DNA of 64,000 bases from Sipunculus nudus (Eukaryota > Annelida > Sipuncula > Golfingiida > Sipunculidae), in assembly GCA_026874595.1 (NCBI GenBank), contig CM049318.1:59988250-60052249 (forward strand), given 5' to 3'. Below are positions 20,441 through 33,282 of the stretch, piece by piece. Each line of letters begins with the position of its first letter. Position 1 is the first letter of the stretch. Under the pieces are notes generated by a model. That model did no database searches. It was not told where the DNA came from and saw only the letters and a program-made list of their open reading frames with translations. Both the position numbers and the translations under genes were made by a program.

Positions 20441-21859
20441 TGGCGCCGTGGTGTCGTTGTGGCTTCTGCTAGTTGAGCAGCTCCATAATGTGTCAACACA
20501 GGTGGCGCAACCTGCAGGTCAAAATCAAATAGCAGTCACATGTCAAATAACCTGTAACGTTTGATGCTGAAGGCTGTAATAGTTCCTGAGATGTTTCACA
20601 TTTTATGTGGAAACACAACAATTTGACTGAATTAATATTCATTGTATTCCCCCTCTTCTATATAAGGATCTATTGACTACCATATGAAAGCCTGTGAAAG
20701 CCAAAATATTAATACTTTATTACTTGCATTGGAAAAAGAGGAAAATATCATTTCAGTCCGCATAACGTAGGTCAACAAAGTTGGCGCCACCCAAAGCTTT
20801 TATACGGTAAGCCCTTCGATTTATATTAAATACAAATAAGGAAATTCTTTCAAAATATTTGTTGTGTGTCATGTTTTCCTGCATTTGTGCCATTTTTACC
20901 ACTGCTATATTAACTGTTCAGTTTATACCGTACATCGGTATTTACCATTTTTATTTTATTTGCAGAATGCATTCCAATGAATAGCCCGATCTTTGAGCGA
21001 GTTCAGTTAACTGATTCATCTAACAATGTGATAGAGTCCTTTGATGTTAAATATATTATGGTGATCAAGATAACCTACAAAATATGGATTGTTCCGATAC
21101 CTTAACCTTCCACATAATAATCTAATATCAATAGAATTCGTCCAAAACATTCTTAGAAAACAATCAAAGTAAACCAGCTATATAACCGACCAAAAGATAA
21201 ATACAACACCTCGCCAGGCGCTTGGTAACGCTATAAAAATCAAAGTAATACAATGCTCAAAACTGAAGGTGGTCGATGAAAAACTGTTGGTTCCGGAACA
21301 TGCCTTCTAACTAAAATTATGCATTAAATATTAATCCTCGCCAACTCACATCTACATAATTTAACAGCTCAAGTGTAAGTTCAAAGTTTATTATAAAGGT
21401 GCTTAACAGCCGCTACGGTTGAGATAATTCAATTACAACTTATAAACATAATCTGCGCCACTCAATTTTCTGTGAGAAATAGAATATGGATTGTGAATGT
21501 ATTATTTTAGGGTTGGTTCAAAGAAGAGTTTTTACATTATAGTCCATCACTTCAGATTGGTAAAGTTTTGGGCGCCTGTTTAAAATTCAGTCCTTCAGGG
21601 TGTCTAGGAAAGAAATAAAAGGCCTGAATGTTCTCCGTGTTATAATTTACAGTGGAAATTAAAATGTAAAACCTTTATAACGAACTTAAAGTCTGATGTG
21701 TGTTCTTCTTAAAGGGTTTTCAAATAAAACGTTTGTAAATTAAATTTCAGAAAATTAAATTGCATAATTCTCCAAAAGCAAATGTCATATATGGTTTGAA
21801 ATTATGCACATATATTACTTACAGTATGAATTTAAAACTGCTCCTCCTTGTGTTTGTTT
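20441..21859. other. Intergenic, no supported feature
   Basis: AT-rich, with only short frames and no repeat structure that I could follow. Confidence 0.5.
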
Positions 21860-22370
21860 TTTTTTTGTTGACCTTGACCTTTAACCTATCTCAACAAAAA
21901 AAAACAAAAGGCTGATAGGAATTTTGATTGTCTATCAACTGTATAATTTTCAAAGCGATTGCTCAAGAATTGTGGCCTATAGAGTAAACTAGTATGCGAC
22001 TACCATAAATTTTGACGAAGTTATGAAGAAGAAACTTTTTTTTTTTTTGGATGACTTGACCTTTGACCTATTTACTCTTAAAGACCTCAGACTTCCAGAA
22101 CTTTAGTGGTTCTATCAACTGTGAGTTATAGCTTATGTAGATAGGCATCCTTTTTGACGAAGCTATGATGGAAATAAAATTTTGAGGTTTTCGATGACCT
22201 TGCCCTTAACCTTTGATCTATATTGACAAAAACAATAGGCTCTAAGAACTTTTGATTGTCAATCAACTGTGTAAATTTGAAAGCGATTACTGTAAAATTG
22301 TGGCCAGTAGAGATGGGTCAAACAAACATTGTGACCAACACACAAATAGACATACGCAACTGACCAACAT
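21860..22370. repeat. Degenerate ~150-160 bp tandem repeat with TGACCTTTGACCT motifs
   Basis: Three units start near 21868, 22050 and 22190, each with a TGACCTTGACCTTTAACCTA / TTGACCTTTGACCTATTT / GACCTTGCCCTTAACCTTTG motif. This is followed by AGGCTGATAGGAATTTTGATTG-type and CTATCAACTGT blocks, then TTTTGACGAAG. It ends with GTCAAACAAACATTGTGACC. It resembles the tandem-core elements described in bivalves (for example the pearl group); family membership was not tested. Confidence 0.75.
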
Positions 22371-22929
22371 TCTTGCCGAAATAATCTATTTCCGGCAAGC
22401 AACAAATAAGATATAAAAAAGTAACTTTAAAACGTTTCATTTAACAAATCTCTTCGGAAAATATTTCTTAGTCAATGGTTAATAAGAACAAATATCAAAC
22501 TTTAATTTTTCAATTTTTAACGTCAATTATAATACAAACATATGTTTAAGCATGTCATATTGTCCTAGACACGTTTTAATGGCCAGTTTGAAAAAAAAGA
22601 CTTTCAATGTAATGTAAATTAGCTCTTATAGTACAGTTAACTAGTGTGTAATTTGATTGTGTGTGGTATAATACAGTTTATATATGTGTTCATATTCATG
22701 CAAAATAAGAACGCATGAAGTAAAATACAACTTCAAGAAGGCACAGATAATAAAAATAAATTAATTTTCAGATCACATTTTAATAAATATATATTTGAAG
22801 GAATTTACAGATAATTGTCACGTTTTAAAAGTAATTAATATATTTGAACATTAAAACTGTTTCACATTTCAAATTTGTCCATGGTACTTTTGAGTTTGCA
22901 AAACTGCAGTAAAATATGTCTAATTTCCA

Positions 22930-23175
22930 GGTTAATTTTGCAGCTTTGTTAATAGCTCATCAATGATGATTTAGCTTAGATATTTATGAAAAAATGAGAC
23001 CAAAGTGACGTACATGTCTAAATTGACAAGTTAATCATCACTAGCACGCTGAGATACAGACACATTTCATAATTTAAAATATGCAATTGCATGGTGAATT
23101 GAGACTGGCCGTAGGCGTACAGAGGAGACTGAAATTAAACCAGTTTAAAATTGTAAGGTCTATCCAGATGGTTAT
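22930..23175. repeat. Dispersed repeat, copy 2
   Basis: Counterpart of 18540-18760 with the same block order and orientation. It lies just before the 3' end of the minus-strand LINE. Confidence 0.65.
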
Positions 23176-23211
23176 GTTTTCACCGGTGTCTGTTTTTAGT
23201 TTATGTATATT

Positions 23212-23238
23212 AAGGTAAGATAAGATAAGATAAGATTT
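23212..23238. repeat. (TAAGA)n terminal microsatellite of the LINE
   Basis: About four to five copies of AAGAT/TAAGA at the 3' end of the minus-strand LINE. Confidence 0.8.
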
Positions 23239-23430
23239 ATTGGCCTTCATTTCCAGGAATTTGTCGCTGACTTGCTATTCATTACATAAAAATAGACAAG
23301 TAAATAGATAAATACATAAAAATAATACATAAACATACATTAAAAATAAAACATATCATATTGACTATGCATGTAAAAATAAGCATGTAAAAATGATAAA
23401 ACAGCTAATTCTGCAGGTAAATAACACATA

Positions 23431-25196
23431 CCGTAAAAAACCGCATATACGTCGAGAAATTTGTTCCCAAAAAAATAATCCAAGAAAGGGAGTCGACTTA
23501 TGTGCGGGTCTAAGCCTGAGAGGCAAAATTTTGCACGAACTTAGTCAAACTGCCGGCCTGTCTTAACTGATGGACAACTAGATATCCGTTTCCGGTGAAG
23601 TCAGGTACAGAAGTCTCCCTTTCAGTCAAAAATTGTCTTATAAGGTTTCTGAATATTTTGTTTTTCAAATATTGACTATTTACGCTGTTCTTTCATTTGG
23701 ATAATGCAGTATATTAAAACATTTGCAATTAACATGGTTGATGACAACCAGGAAATGACCCGCGTCTAGCTATAATGAGCTTCATTCATGGGCGATTAAG
23801 TAAGAGTGCAAGAGGCACGGGTATTGCGTAATCAGTGAGGATTTTATCCAGGGCATTGGCCCCTGTGTATTTGACATCCAATTATGTTACAGTATTTCCC
23901 CACAAAAACATTTGGTGCTTGCGTAAGTTTGCAACATGTAAACGGTAAAAGCCTGTGGGCCGTGGTATCTGAACTACAGACAGCTCGACAGGTGACAAAT
24001 GGCTGATTACAGCACCGATTAGCGCTCACTCGGTACGAGGATGGCTGCCTGTCCCAAGAAGCCCAAAACTAGGTCACGCTGTTCACCTGTGTACCTACAC
24101 GCGGATATTATCACTCCGTTCGGAAGTTCCTACTTAAAAATCACCAAAAATCGTAGTGAATGACTGCGGCCCTGAGCAAAGCTCGGGAAAAAAATAGACC
24201 GAAGTTCAACCTGACATCGATATCGCTATGTACAAACGAACACAAACCCTGCAAGACTTAGTCAAAATTAGTACTCCACAGAATGTGAAATATATGATTC
24301 ATTCACGAAAACTTTCATCCAAAAGATAGGAAACGGAGTTTGATCAAAGAACGACTGGCGTGTTGTGCACGTGTTGCCCTGGCTTCCGTGCTCTCACTCT
24401 GCGGTTTGCTATGCTGGATACCTACACTGCATATATGCAGTTATATCGCATGTAATTGTTTATTAGTGCGTCGCTCTGTGGAGGCAAGAAAGACGGAGTT
24501 AATTAAAACTTGAATAAAACTGTCGTTTACGGCCTTGTGTTTCTCAGAATGTATAATAAAAATCTCTGGTAATAAAATTCCTGCCCTTGATCCACGGATA
24601 TGACCAAGCTGAGGACAGCTTACACTTTCACGTGGCTTATTCAGGCGACTCGCTTGGTCCCAACTTCGCTTGTTCTTTTCAATTTAGATTATATAAAATA
24701 TAGAGAAATCCGCGACAATCCTGTTTTAGTAACAAGCTTGAATAGTCATGTTTTTATTGATATCTGACACAAACAATCATTAGAAGTTTAAAATAAATGA
24801 GCAATGACGGAAAGTGTGAGAATCCTTGGCTGTTCAATTATCGCGCACCTGCCGATTCTGGGTGTCAGACGATCTTCATCTTCATTTCTGCAAAGTACTT
24901 CAAGTATCGACCTGTTATATTTATTAATCTTAGAGTCTTTATGATGCCCACTAACTTTTAAATAGATTGCACAATAAAACAAATGACATTTGTACAGTTT
25001 AAAAAAATTGGAGTGGTATGAATGTCAAAAACGAGTGGCCAGTCATACAATTCACCTTTCCCCAGTGGCCTGTCACACTACTCTCGATGGTCATGTATGC
25101 TGCTTCAGACCAGTTTTGACCTCCAGAATGGCTTGAAAAAATTTTTACCTGATATTTACCCTGAAAATTTATCGACTTATATGCGAGTTTTTACGG
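23431..25196. mobile_element. TA-flanked inverted-repeat element (Tc1/mariner-pogo-like, non-autonomous) nested in the LINE
   Basis: The left end CCGTAAAAAACCGCATATAC continues GTCGAGAAATTT. The right end read on the minus strand is CCGTAAAAACTCGCATATAA continuing GTCGATAAATTT. Each is next to a TA dinucleotide (23429-23430, 25197-25198). Inside are 1766 bp with no frame longer than 70 codons and no transposase motif. LINE sequence lies on both sides, which defines it as an insertion. The superfamily call rests on the TA duplication and tip style only. Confidence 0.72.
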
Positions 25197-25204
25197 TAGA
25201 TCAA

Positions 25205-25997
25205 AACATTAAATATCTAAGAGGGTTGTGAGTTAAAAAGTTTAATACTGTATGGTACGAGAGATTTTTTAAAACGAGTTGTTCTGGAGAATATTGTATC
25301 TAGGCGTTTACCTGAAGGTAAAAAACGGAACTCTGAATATAAGGGATAAGTTGTCATTCATGACCTTTGATATGAAGGCGATTGTTTTGGTTTCACAGAT
25401 TTCCTGGTGTGTGGCAAGAGAAGTACTAGTTATTCTACAACTTCTCTTCCTGGTATTATTTAACTGTTTCTTTAACTTATCAGATATATTTGTAAACCAG
25501 CACTCCAGTGAATAAGTAAGGACACTGGAAATTACTTAACTATAAAACATGGTAATTATGGTTTTGTCAATATTTAGCTTTCTTAGATAATAAAGGTAAT
25601 CTAATCTCTTTTTTTTTGCATACTTGGATTGATTCAACACATGTTCTTTCCAGCTCAGATTCCTGTTAATAATACATCCTAACTATTTATAATTTTCTAC
25701 AATATCTACATCTTCAATTTTGATAGCAACTGGGGTAATTACAGATTTTGATCTCCTAAAATCAAAGACTACTTCTTTAGTCATCTTTACACTTAATTGA
25801 AGGTAGTGTTCCTCACACCAACCAGTCACATATTGAATGGTTTTCCTGTAGAGCGATTCATCATTCTTGTGTATCAGGCCTAGAATGACAGTGTCGTCTG
25901 CATATTTGATAATTTTACAATCTGAAAGGCTAACAGACAAATTATTTGTATAAAGAATAAAAAAGGACTGCTGACAGAACACAGCCTTGTGGAGCAC
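25205..25997 (-). pseudogene. LINE RT thumb and C-terminal region
   Basis: Carries KYADDTVILG (RT active site), WCEEHYLQLSVKMTKE and VFDFRR. An in-frame TAG at about 25680 follows ENYK where YLG is usual. Homology then continues through LSWKEHVLNQSK, with frameshifts, to LRKL, SSVLTYSLECWF and FRFLPSGKR up to the nested element boundary at 25199. Confidence 0.8.
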
Positions 25998-26472
25998 CAG
26001 TATTTATGATTATATCTGAAGAAGTTTCTTTGCTTGTTCTAACATGTTGTCTTCTATCCGAGAGAAAATCTAGAATCCATAGACAGTAGAAAGGAGGAAT
26101 GTTATACCTACAGAGCTGATTGATCATAATGTGTGGCTGTATTGAATTGAAGGCTGAAGAATAATCAATGAAAAGTGATCTGGCATAATTTTTGGGGTCC
26201 CTGTCTAAGTGTTGATAAATATAATGAGTTAATGTGGCAATTGCGTCGCTTGTGCACCTGTTGGATGAATATCCAAACTGATGTTGATCTAGCATTGGTT
26301 TAACAATTGGAAGTAATTTGTTAAGAACTATTCGCTCCAAAGATTTTGCGAGAATAGATGTAAGTGCAACAGGCCTAAGATCATTCATCACTTTAGGAGA
26401 GTTATTTTTGGCGACTGGAATTATTTCTGCGGTCTTCCATAGTTTTGGTAGTTTACATAAGGAGAGAGACAA
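25942..26472 (-). pseudogene. LINE reverse transcriptase core
   Basis: RT fingers and palm: LRPVALTSILAKSLERI, DQHQFGYSSNRCTSDAI, LFIDYSSAFNSI and GAPQGCVLS. A frameshift near 25985 throws the end out of frame (LFYSLYK stop). The catalytic YADD continues in the next frame. Confidence 0.88.
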
Positions 26473-27164
26473 TTGAAAAATTGAAAAATGTGATGTATGA
26501 TGAAGGACAAACTATTTCTACAGGTTTTAATTAATCTGCCACTGATTTTGTCGGGTCCACAGGCTTTCTTTACATTAATCTTACTTAACACTTTGTTTAC
26601 ATCAGTTAGACCAGTAAGGATGCTATCATCGCATGATTCTAAATTTGCTCTCAGACTGCTCTGAATTAAATCTTTTTCCTTTGAGAAGTCACTTTCATCA
26701 AAACGCGCATAGAATGTATTTAATTTATCAGCATAGCCATTTTCAGCAAGCAGTGAGCAATCTTTCTTGCTTTTAGTTATACCAGTTAATTCCTGAAGAC
26801 CCTTCCAAGCATCTTTTGATTGCTGGCTATGGAACAGTTTTTCTACTTTCTTTTTATATTGTTGTTTGGCTTTCTCAATGGCAGAATCAGTTTCTTTTTG
26901 TAAGTCATATCTGTTATCTGAATTGCTTGTGAAGGCTTGGTGCTTACATACAATAAGTTTCCTTAGATCACTATTGATCCAAGGTTTATTATTAGGGTAA
27001 ATCGTAATGGTTTTAGTAGGTGCCAGCATGTCTTCACAAAATGATATATAACTAGACACAGTTTCAGTAAGTTCATCTAAATCATATGAAGTGTCAATGA
27101 ACATTTGCCAGTCTGTTAGATCAAAACATGTTTGTAGGGTCTCATAGGCTTCCTTTGAGTTCAC
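26421..27164 (-). pseudogene. LINE linker and RT N-terminal part
   Basis: 247 codons from a GTG-type position. They cover the region between endonuclease and RT: TLQTCFDLTDWQMF, NNKPWINSDLR, a lysine-rich helix and KKACGPDKISGRLIK, which is the RT entry motif. The frame is lost near 26470 and continues in the frame 25942-26472. Confidence 0.85.
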
Positions 27165-27186
27165 TTTAATATTAATTTCACGTGGT

Positions 27187-27520
27187 TTACTGCATTTGAA
27201 GTTTACGTCTGTAAGTAGGTTGCATATAAATCATATTACGGTCACTATTTTTAAGTGGAGGACCTTGAACACATTTATAAGCAGATTTAATATTACAATA
27301 AAATAAGTCCAGTTTCTGGTGACCTCTTGTGTTACAGTTCACGTACTGCGTGTAGTTTGGTAGTGGTTGATCAAGATCACAGTGGTTCATATCTCCGAGT
27401 ACAATGGGCAGAGCTTGTGGTTTCTTTTCTTCTAATTGAGCAACAATATCCTGTATCTTCTTTGATGCATTTTCTTTATCAGTACTGGCGGGGAATGTAA
27501 ACGACTGTGAGAGATATATT
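27187..27520 (-). pseudogene. LINE endonuclease C-terminal remnant
   Basis: About 110 codons in one frame. They contain GDMNHCDL (the GDxN motif), LPNYTQYV, a TRG segment and LKNSDRNMIYM. The last corresponds to the family's catalytic S-D-H, with the His replaced by Arg, so the nuclease would be inactive. The open frame extends upstream of the Met at 27390 to about 27520, where homology stops (5' truncation). Confidence 0.82.
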
Positions 27521-27994
27521 GGTAAACTCTCATCCGATTACCGGGAAATTTGGCGGTGGAGCGGGACACGGCCCAGGGCCTAGGGAAGCCACGTTAAACA
27601 TCCATGCGAGTGCGGATAAAGGGGTCGCAGCCTGCCCCCCACCTGCCATCTGTCGGCTGACTTTGACACTATAAATGCAATGTTGGAATATTGGCCAGAG
27701 ATCTTTCAGTTCCGGTGCCGATACAGATAACGGGATGGATCATTGGAGTAAGATTGTGTTCCCATGGCGGAGATGATCTTGGTATAATATCTAATATTCC
27801 GAAAGATTGCAGAGTTCCGGTGGCATATTTAGGACACATAATTCACAAAACAAATTATAACACAAGAAAACATTATTATCTCGGGATCTCGACATACTAT
27901 GTCGAGATGTCACATTTACCAATTTTCCCGGTCGGATTAAAATCGGCTGGAAAATTCTTGACACTGTCACAGATTACGGCAACCGATTTTCCAA

Positions 27995-28070
<76 letters not shown>

Positions 28071-29470
28071 GGCTTTGAAGATAACACTTAATGTGACTTC
28101 GTGTGACTAATAATGGGACCTAAAAATAACTATTCAATGACCCATTGACCTTATCACGGCATTTAAATCTAATTTATATTAGACCTTTTCAAAAGATTTG
28201 AAGTTTGTTCGAAAAGTTCCAAATAAGTTCACGAAAAGGATTAAACTGCCGAAGTGATTTTGATATTTTTTAGGACATTGCCTTAGAGCCAATATAAAAC
28301 TGGAGTTAATTGGGATCTAAACATGGATACATGCTGTTTCACTTGGGCTTCCGATCTAGCAACTTTTTTATCTGAGGGAATTTGTAGCCGGATTTAATTA
28401 CTGCCTTTCGAAATGATAGGAGCTTCACGAGAAGTTAACTGTTAATTGCCAAACTTGTCAACCACACCTGCTCAAAAACTTCACGGACCAGGGTCGAGTG
28501 TAATATGCAGGCAGTTCTGTTGAAATTAACAAAACTTTAAGAATCTTTGTTAGATATCTGTTGCTGACTTTGACAACCACAGGTGTTTGAATACCTAGAC
28601 AGACACATGGGCAGAGACTGCACTAATGACACAGAGACATTTCAATGAAATTGTTATTATCAGTTGCTAATTCGTATCAACCAGACCGCTGAATCATTCA
28701 TAAGCTGCGATCAATCGAGGGTTACCCTTCAAACATAACGATGTTATAGTTGGGAATTTAGAATATATACCATGAATATTTTAATATTTGCCACTAAATA
28801 TTATAACAATCAGTGTGTTAATATATATAGATAAAAAATCACATGGAAAATATGTGAAATTGTTAGTCTCTATAATTAAACCCTATTTTTGGTAACAAAC
28901 CGAGTGAAAAAACATAGAAAAACTTCCCGGTTACTTGTTAAAAATCATGTTTATAAGATATTGCTTGAGACTGGCATAAAACAAATCCTGAACGGACACA
29001 GAAATGAACATTGAAATAAGGAAGTTAGAATTTGCACACATTATGCGAGGCTTTACTCCACTTTTTTTGATGTATCTAGAGACCGTCAAATAGATTTAAT
29101 CTCGAAATTCAATGGAGTCCCAAGAGATTCGATGAAGAGTTTTAAGTCCATTATTCGCGGTTAAAATCATTATTCCCTTGTTATTAATTATTTCTAACTC
29201 CGTGATCTATACCTGCAATGCTCTCCGGACACACACTAGAACGTGGGAATGACAAAAACCAAACGGAAAATTCATTATCAGGCCCGATTAGAAACTTATG
29301 TGTTCTGCGGAATCGCCCTTCCTATTTTCCATGCATGGAGGTGCGTGCATGAGCACTATAGGTCCTTGGTAGTATTGTTCCCTGTAGGTGATCTTGCCTC
29401 CATGTGTTCATAAAAATCACTGTGTGTATTACATAAAATTCCATTCATAAGGCAAAAAATAAATTAAAAA
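27521..29470. other. Intergenic, no gene; one (TA)n tract
   Basis: No supported coding sequence. A 69 bp (TA)n tract is at 28000-28068. The 139-codon frame around it reads through the microsatellite and has no recognisable motif. Confidence 0.5.
28000..28068. repeat. (TA)n microsatellite
   Basis: Uninterrupted AT repeat. Confidence 0.95.
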
Positions 29471-29775
29471 GTATGGTTCTCAGGCACCGCCCACATCAAT
29501 TTTAAACCCCCGCAACAACTTTTTTTTCAAAATTAACTTACCAATTTTGAGCTCCAGCCGCTCGGACATTTGTTCCAAGAAGATTAAATAATACAATTTT
29601 GATAAAAATTCCCTTTGTTTTGTAGTGCTTTTACTTGTTTTGCAGAAATAAATCTGTTATTATAATGTTTTTCCTTGATTATATGACAATTTTATCGAAA
29701 CATACAAAAAAATGTAAAAAAAATCGCCCGGCCGCATTGATTTCTGAAAAAAAGTGCCTGAGAAACTAACCTTAC
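29471..29775. mobile_element. Probable ~305 bp MITE with CTCAGGCAC inverted ends
   Basis: The left end GTATGGTTCTCAGGCACCG is mirrored on the right by GTGCCTGAGAAACTAACCTTAC, giving an imperfect inverted repeat (GGTT..CTCAGGCAC). A homopolymer-rich centre and no coding capacity. The inverted match is short, so this is moderate evidence. Confidence 0.5.
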
Positions 29776-30424
29776 TTATTGCCTAGAGTAGATTAAACTT
29801 TATGTGGTTCATCTTCACTATTCAAAGAATTTTTGCACATAATTATTTGTGTATCCTTCCTGCCCAATGACAATATTCCACATTTTATGTCTTGATTGAT
29901 AAATAAAAACTAAAGACAAAATCGCCCCCTCGCGACCTGATTTTACACCCGAGTGTCCGTAGTACAAATGTTGGTTTGCCATGCCCCTAGTACCAAATGA
30001 TATAGCCTTGTTCTCTGCTGGTGATGAAGATAACCCTAAAAATTTTATTATTTTTTTCCTCGGATAATTACCATGACAAATTATAGAATATCCCAAACAT
30101 CCGTGATTATCGGTGCTATTAGACAAACAACATATAAAGACAACACTTTTCCTTGCTTCGCCAGCTGGTATAGGCATACTTAACAATGCTTCGAGAACAT
30201 TTCATTATCTGCTGCTAACTTGATATGAAGGTCACAGCACTTTCAATGCCTCACACACTATGTTATAACTTACACGCATGACACAAGAACAAGTATGTCA
30301 AAATTAAGAGAGGAATAGTACAAGGTCATTGATAGCTCCTTAACCGAGTACTCTTACACATTTAATGTACGACATTCTTCCACACAACATTAAAAAAACA
30401 TAACAGGGCTTCATGAGATATTCA

Positions 30425-30472
<48 letters not shown>

Positions 30473-32136
30473 ATTAAAATTTAATTATTAGCTGAGGCGT
30501 TCAGAAAACTCCTATGTTAAAAATGTGGATTTCCCTACCGACGTATTTCGAAATAAATAGATCTTACAAAGTAATTTATCATTAGGGCCAAAAAAAAATT
30601 GTATTGAGGATTCACCGCTTAGGAATGCCTTCAAAATATATGTTTGTTTTTCTTTTGTAAATGCATACCACATCCTGGAAATAATTTCTAAAAAGAATGG
30701 AAAATAAAAAAAAATGTTTGAATTGATAATATTCTCCATTTCAAGAACTGACGCGAGTGTTTGTGTTATTTTTAGCAAGCTTGCAACATTCTACGTATCG
30801 TGTCTTGCCAGATCATTAACAAATACAAATCACTAGATCGCCCCATATTTTTAGTCTTAGAGACCAAAGAACAGTTAATATAGGCCTAGCAGTTTTTGGT
30901 GTGGCCTGGCCACTCAGTTTCTCATCTAGACGTTATTAAATACCTCACATTCCTGGACTGAGGACTGGAATTTACGGGCACAGATAGGAATGTCAAAATT
31001 AACGAAGCTTAATCAGAGGTCCACGGCACATTTTCGCTTATCGCTCTAATAAACCGTTCATTAAGCCTCCTACCATTTGGAAGGAGGGCTTACAGGACTT
31101 GATGAGTTTATTTGTATTTTAATATTTGGGTGATTTTTTTGTCTTCCCGTGTTTGCGCTAGATCCTTTATATGACTGATCAGCCGATTCCCTATTATCGC
31201 TCAGCTGTGCATTTCAGGTTCCTAGTATTGATATCTTGATTACAGCAAATTTTGAGAAGAAATTGTTTCCTTTATGTACAGTGTTTTGTTGGCCTAAAAT
31301 GATTTCTAAAAATAGTTGTTAACGCAAACACATTTTTAAAGAAATTTTCCAAAAATACATATAGGGCTGATTTAGGAAAGGCTAAACCCTGTTAAATGTT
31401 TGCTTCCTCAAAATCTGTTCGCAAGATCTTTTATCACTTCTGATTTCATACAATGGCAGCCTCGCTTTTCAAATGAATTGCAACAAACGAAGTGTAGAAT
31501 ATCAGTGTTGTCAAGATATTCAAATAAGCCTGTTTTGAAAACCCAACATGTTGTTTAACTTCTAAACATGCACTGTTGAAATTTACCGACAGATTGTTTT
31601 GATTCTATAAAGAATAAATAAAGCGTCCGCCGTTTGAAAGTGGTAGGCATTGTATACCAGCTGTATTTCGGTCTGCATGGGCTGTCTGTCATTTACCTAG
31701 ACGGTTGTGCCCGCTCTTGATCAAGAGTTGTAAACCGAATGTGTCGCTAAATATGGGTGACCTCGTGAATACCTGAGTGCTCATGGTTGATGGATAGATC
31801 AGAGTCAATGAATTGTGGAATGCTAAGGTCATAGCTCACCATAACAACCTTTAAACTGATGGTCAGTGAACTCTCATTGCAGTCATAAGAGGCCCTGTCA
31901 CCTAGCTACGACTTGATGCCCTAAAATAGTCGCTGAAAACAGTCCTTCATGGAAATTCATGTGATATATTTATTTTTCTTCCAAAACATCTGCTGTCGGT
32001 TATGTTTTTTCAACATTGTTTATTGCTTATTCACATGTGGGAATAAGACAACAGACATTTTCCACGAGCGTGCGCACTTGGCGTTTTGATCCTCTGCTGT
32101 ATTCGAGTCCAGTATGCTGGTTCTCAAATCAGTTAA
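29776..32136. other. Intergenic, no gene; (TA)n tract and a dispersed repeat fragment
   Basis: (TA)n lies at 30429-30467. The CGTGTTTGCGCTAGATC block shared with intron 5 of the granulin gene lies at 31147-31163. Nothing else can be supported. Confidence 0.5.
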
Positions 32137-32465
32137 AGGGGTCCAATCACCTCTCTGACCTTTATAAACTAAAGGTAATTTTTTCTTTATAAAAGAAGAG
32201 CCAGAGCTTTGCAAACGACATTTTGCATCAAGTGACTTTCTACCTCCGCATATATGCAAAATATCACCTTAGGTTACATGTTTTTCACGTTTGTCAACAT
32301 TGCTGTGTTTACAAACACGTTGGTGATAAACAAATTCATACAACCTTCACAAACGCGTTATAAGAACTTTTCATAACCAGAACTACCCTTAGATCATTTA
32401 TATATACAGAGATGAAGACAGAAATTACATATATTCTTTTTTAAAAGGTAGGTGAGTGGGTCCCT
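32137..32465. mobile_element. 329 bp MITE with TTAA target duplication
   Basis: The left end AGGGGTCCAATCACCT and the right end AGGTGAGTGGGTCCCT are near-perfect inverted repeats, each flanked by TTAA (32133-32136, 32466-32469). TTAA is the piggyBac target duplication. A related left end recurs at 45469. No transposase. Confidence 0.82.
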
Positions 32466-33225
32466 TTAAATACAAACCGGAGGTCTAACAGGGACCTTCG
32501 ATGTAAATGATAAAGTAGACATTTTACTTGTGTCATTTGAAATGTAACAAATATAACCTTTCTTTTTGCTAAACCCTCGGCTTGAACGATCACACAACCG
32601 GGACCTACTGGTGCGGTGATCACCGGGCCTAGTTAATACCCGGGTATATAAACGAGAGGAAACGTATATCAGCGCCCTGTAAGGTTATCCAAAACCGAAA
32701 TAGAATTTTCAGGTGTACATATTTAAGATTTAGAGAGCATTAAAGTGGAGACGGTTACCTCCATCAAAAAATATATCAACCACAACCCATTTAAATGAAA
32801 GAAGGCCATCCAAGTACTTCTTCTCAAGTAATGCTTCATTTGTCTCGACGTTCGACACTGTACAATTAATCATTTCAACATGAGTTGAAACCAAAGAGCA
32901 CTGATTGCCTCACACACGGGACATCTCATTTCCTTTTAACCATTCGTCTGTAATGGCAAGTCGGCATTACTTGATCATTATTTATATTAACAATCGTTAT
33001 TGCCATCGTTTCTTTGTCGGTATATAGACTTTGACATGTCTGTCCATAACGAGGAATGCAAACTGTCCGGATAACATTTATAATGTACAGAGGTTCATTG
33101 TATCGGAGCTCTGGCTGAACATGATCAAACAAACGTGATATTAGTCAGTCCTTATCAGTCTCATATTTATCTCAAGATCTCAAGAGAGAAATAATCATCC
33201 ATATGTCATAAACTGCATGAAATCA

Positions 33226-33227
<2 letters not shown>
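32466..33227. other. Intergenic, no supported feature
   Basis: Only short frames; no repeat structure seen. Confidence 0.5.

Positions 33228-33279
<52 letters not shown>
33228..33279. repeat. (TA)n tract, left of the hAT-like element
   Basis: Uninterrupted TA repeat ending directly at TAGGACC. Confidence 0.93.

Positions 33280-33282
<3 letters not shown>

Larger units (their letters stand above)
23212..27520 (-). mobile_element. Decayed CR1/L2/Rex1-type LINE, 5'-truncated, split by a nested element
   Basis: Minus strand, reading from 27520 to 23212. An endonuclease C-terminus (27520-27187) is followed by linker and RT (27164-25683) and a C-terminal region still recognisable to about 25205. 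After a 1766 bp interruption comes a 3' UTR end of the form CTGACAAATTCCTGG...CCAATAAATCTTATC and a short (TCTTA)n tail. Termination in a short tandem repeat rather than poly(A) is typical of CR1/L2-like LINEs. At least three frameshifts and two stops show that it is dead. Confidence 0.88.
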
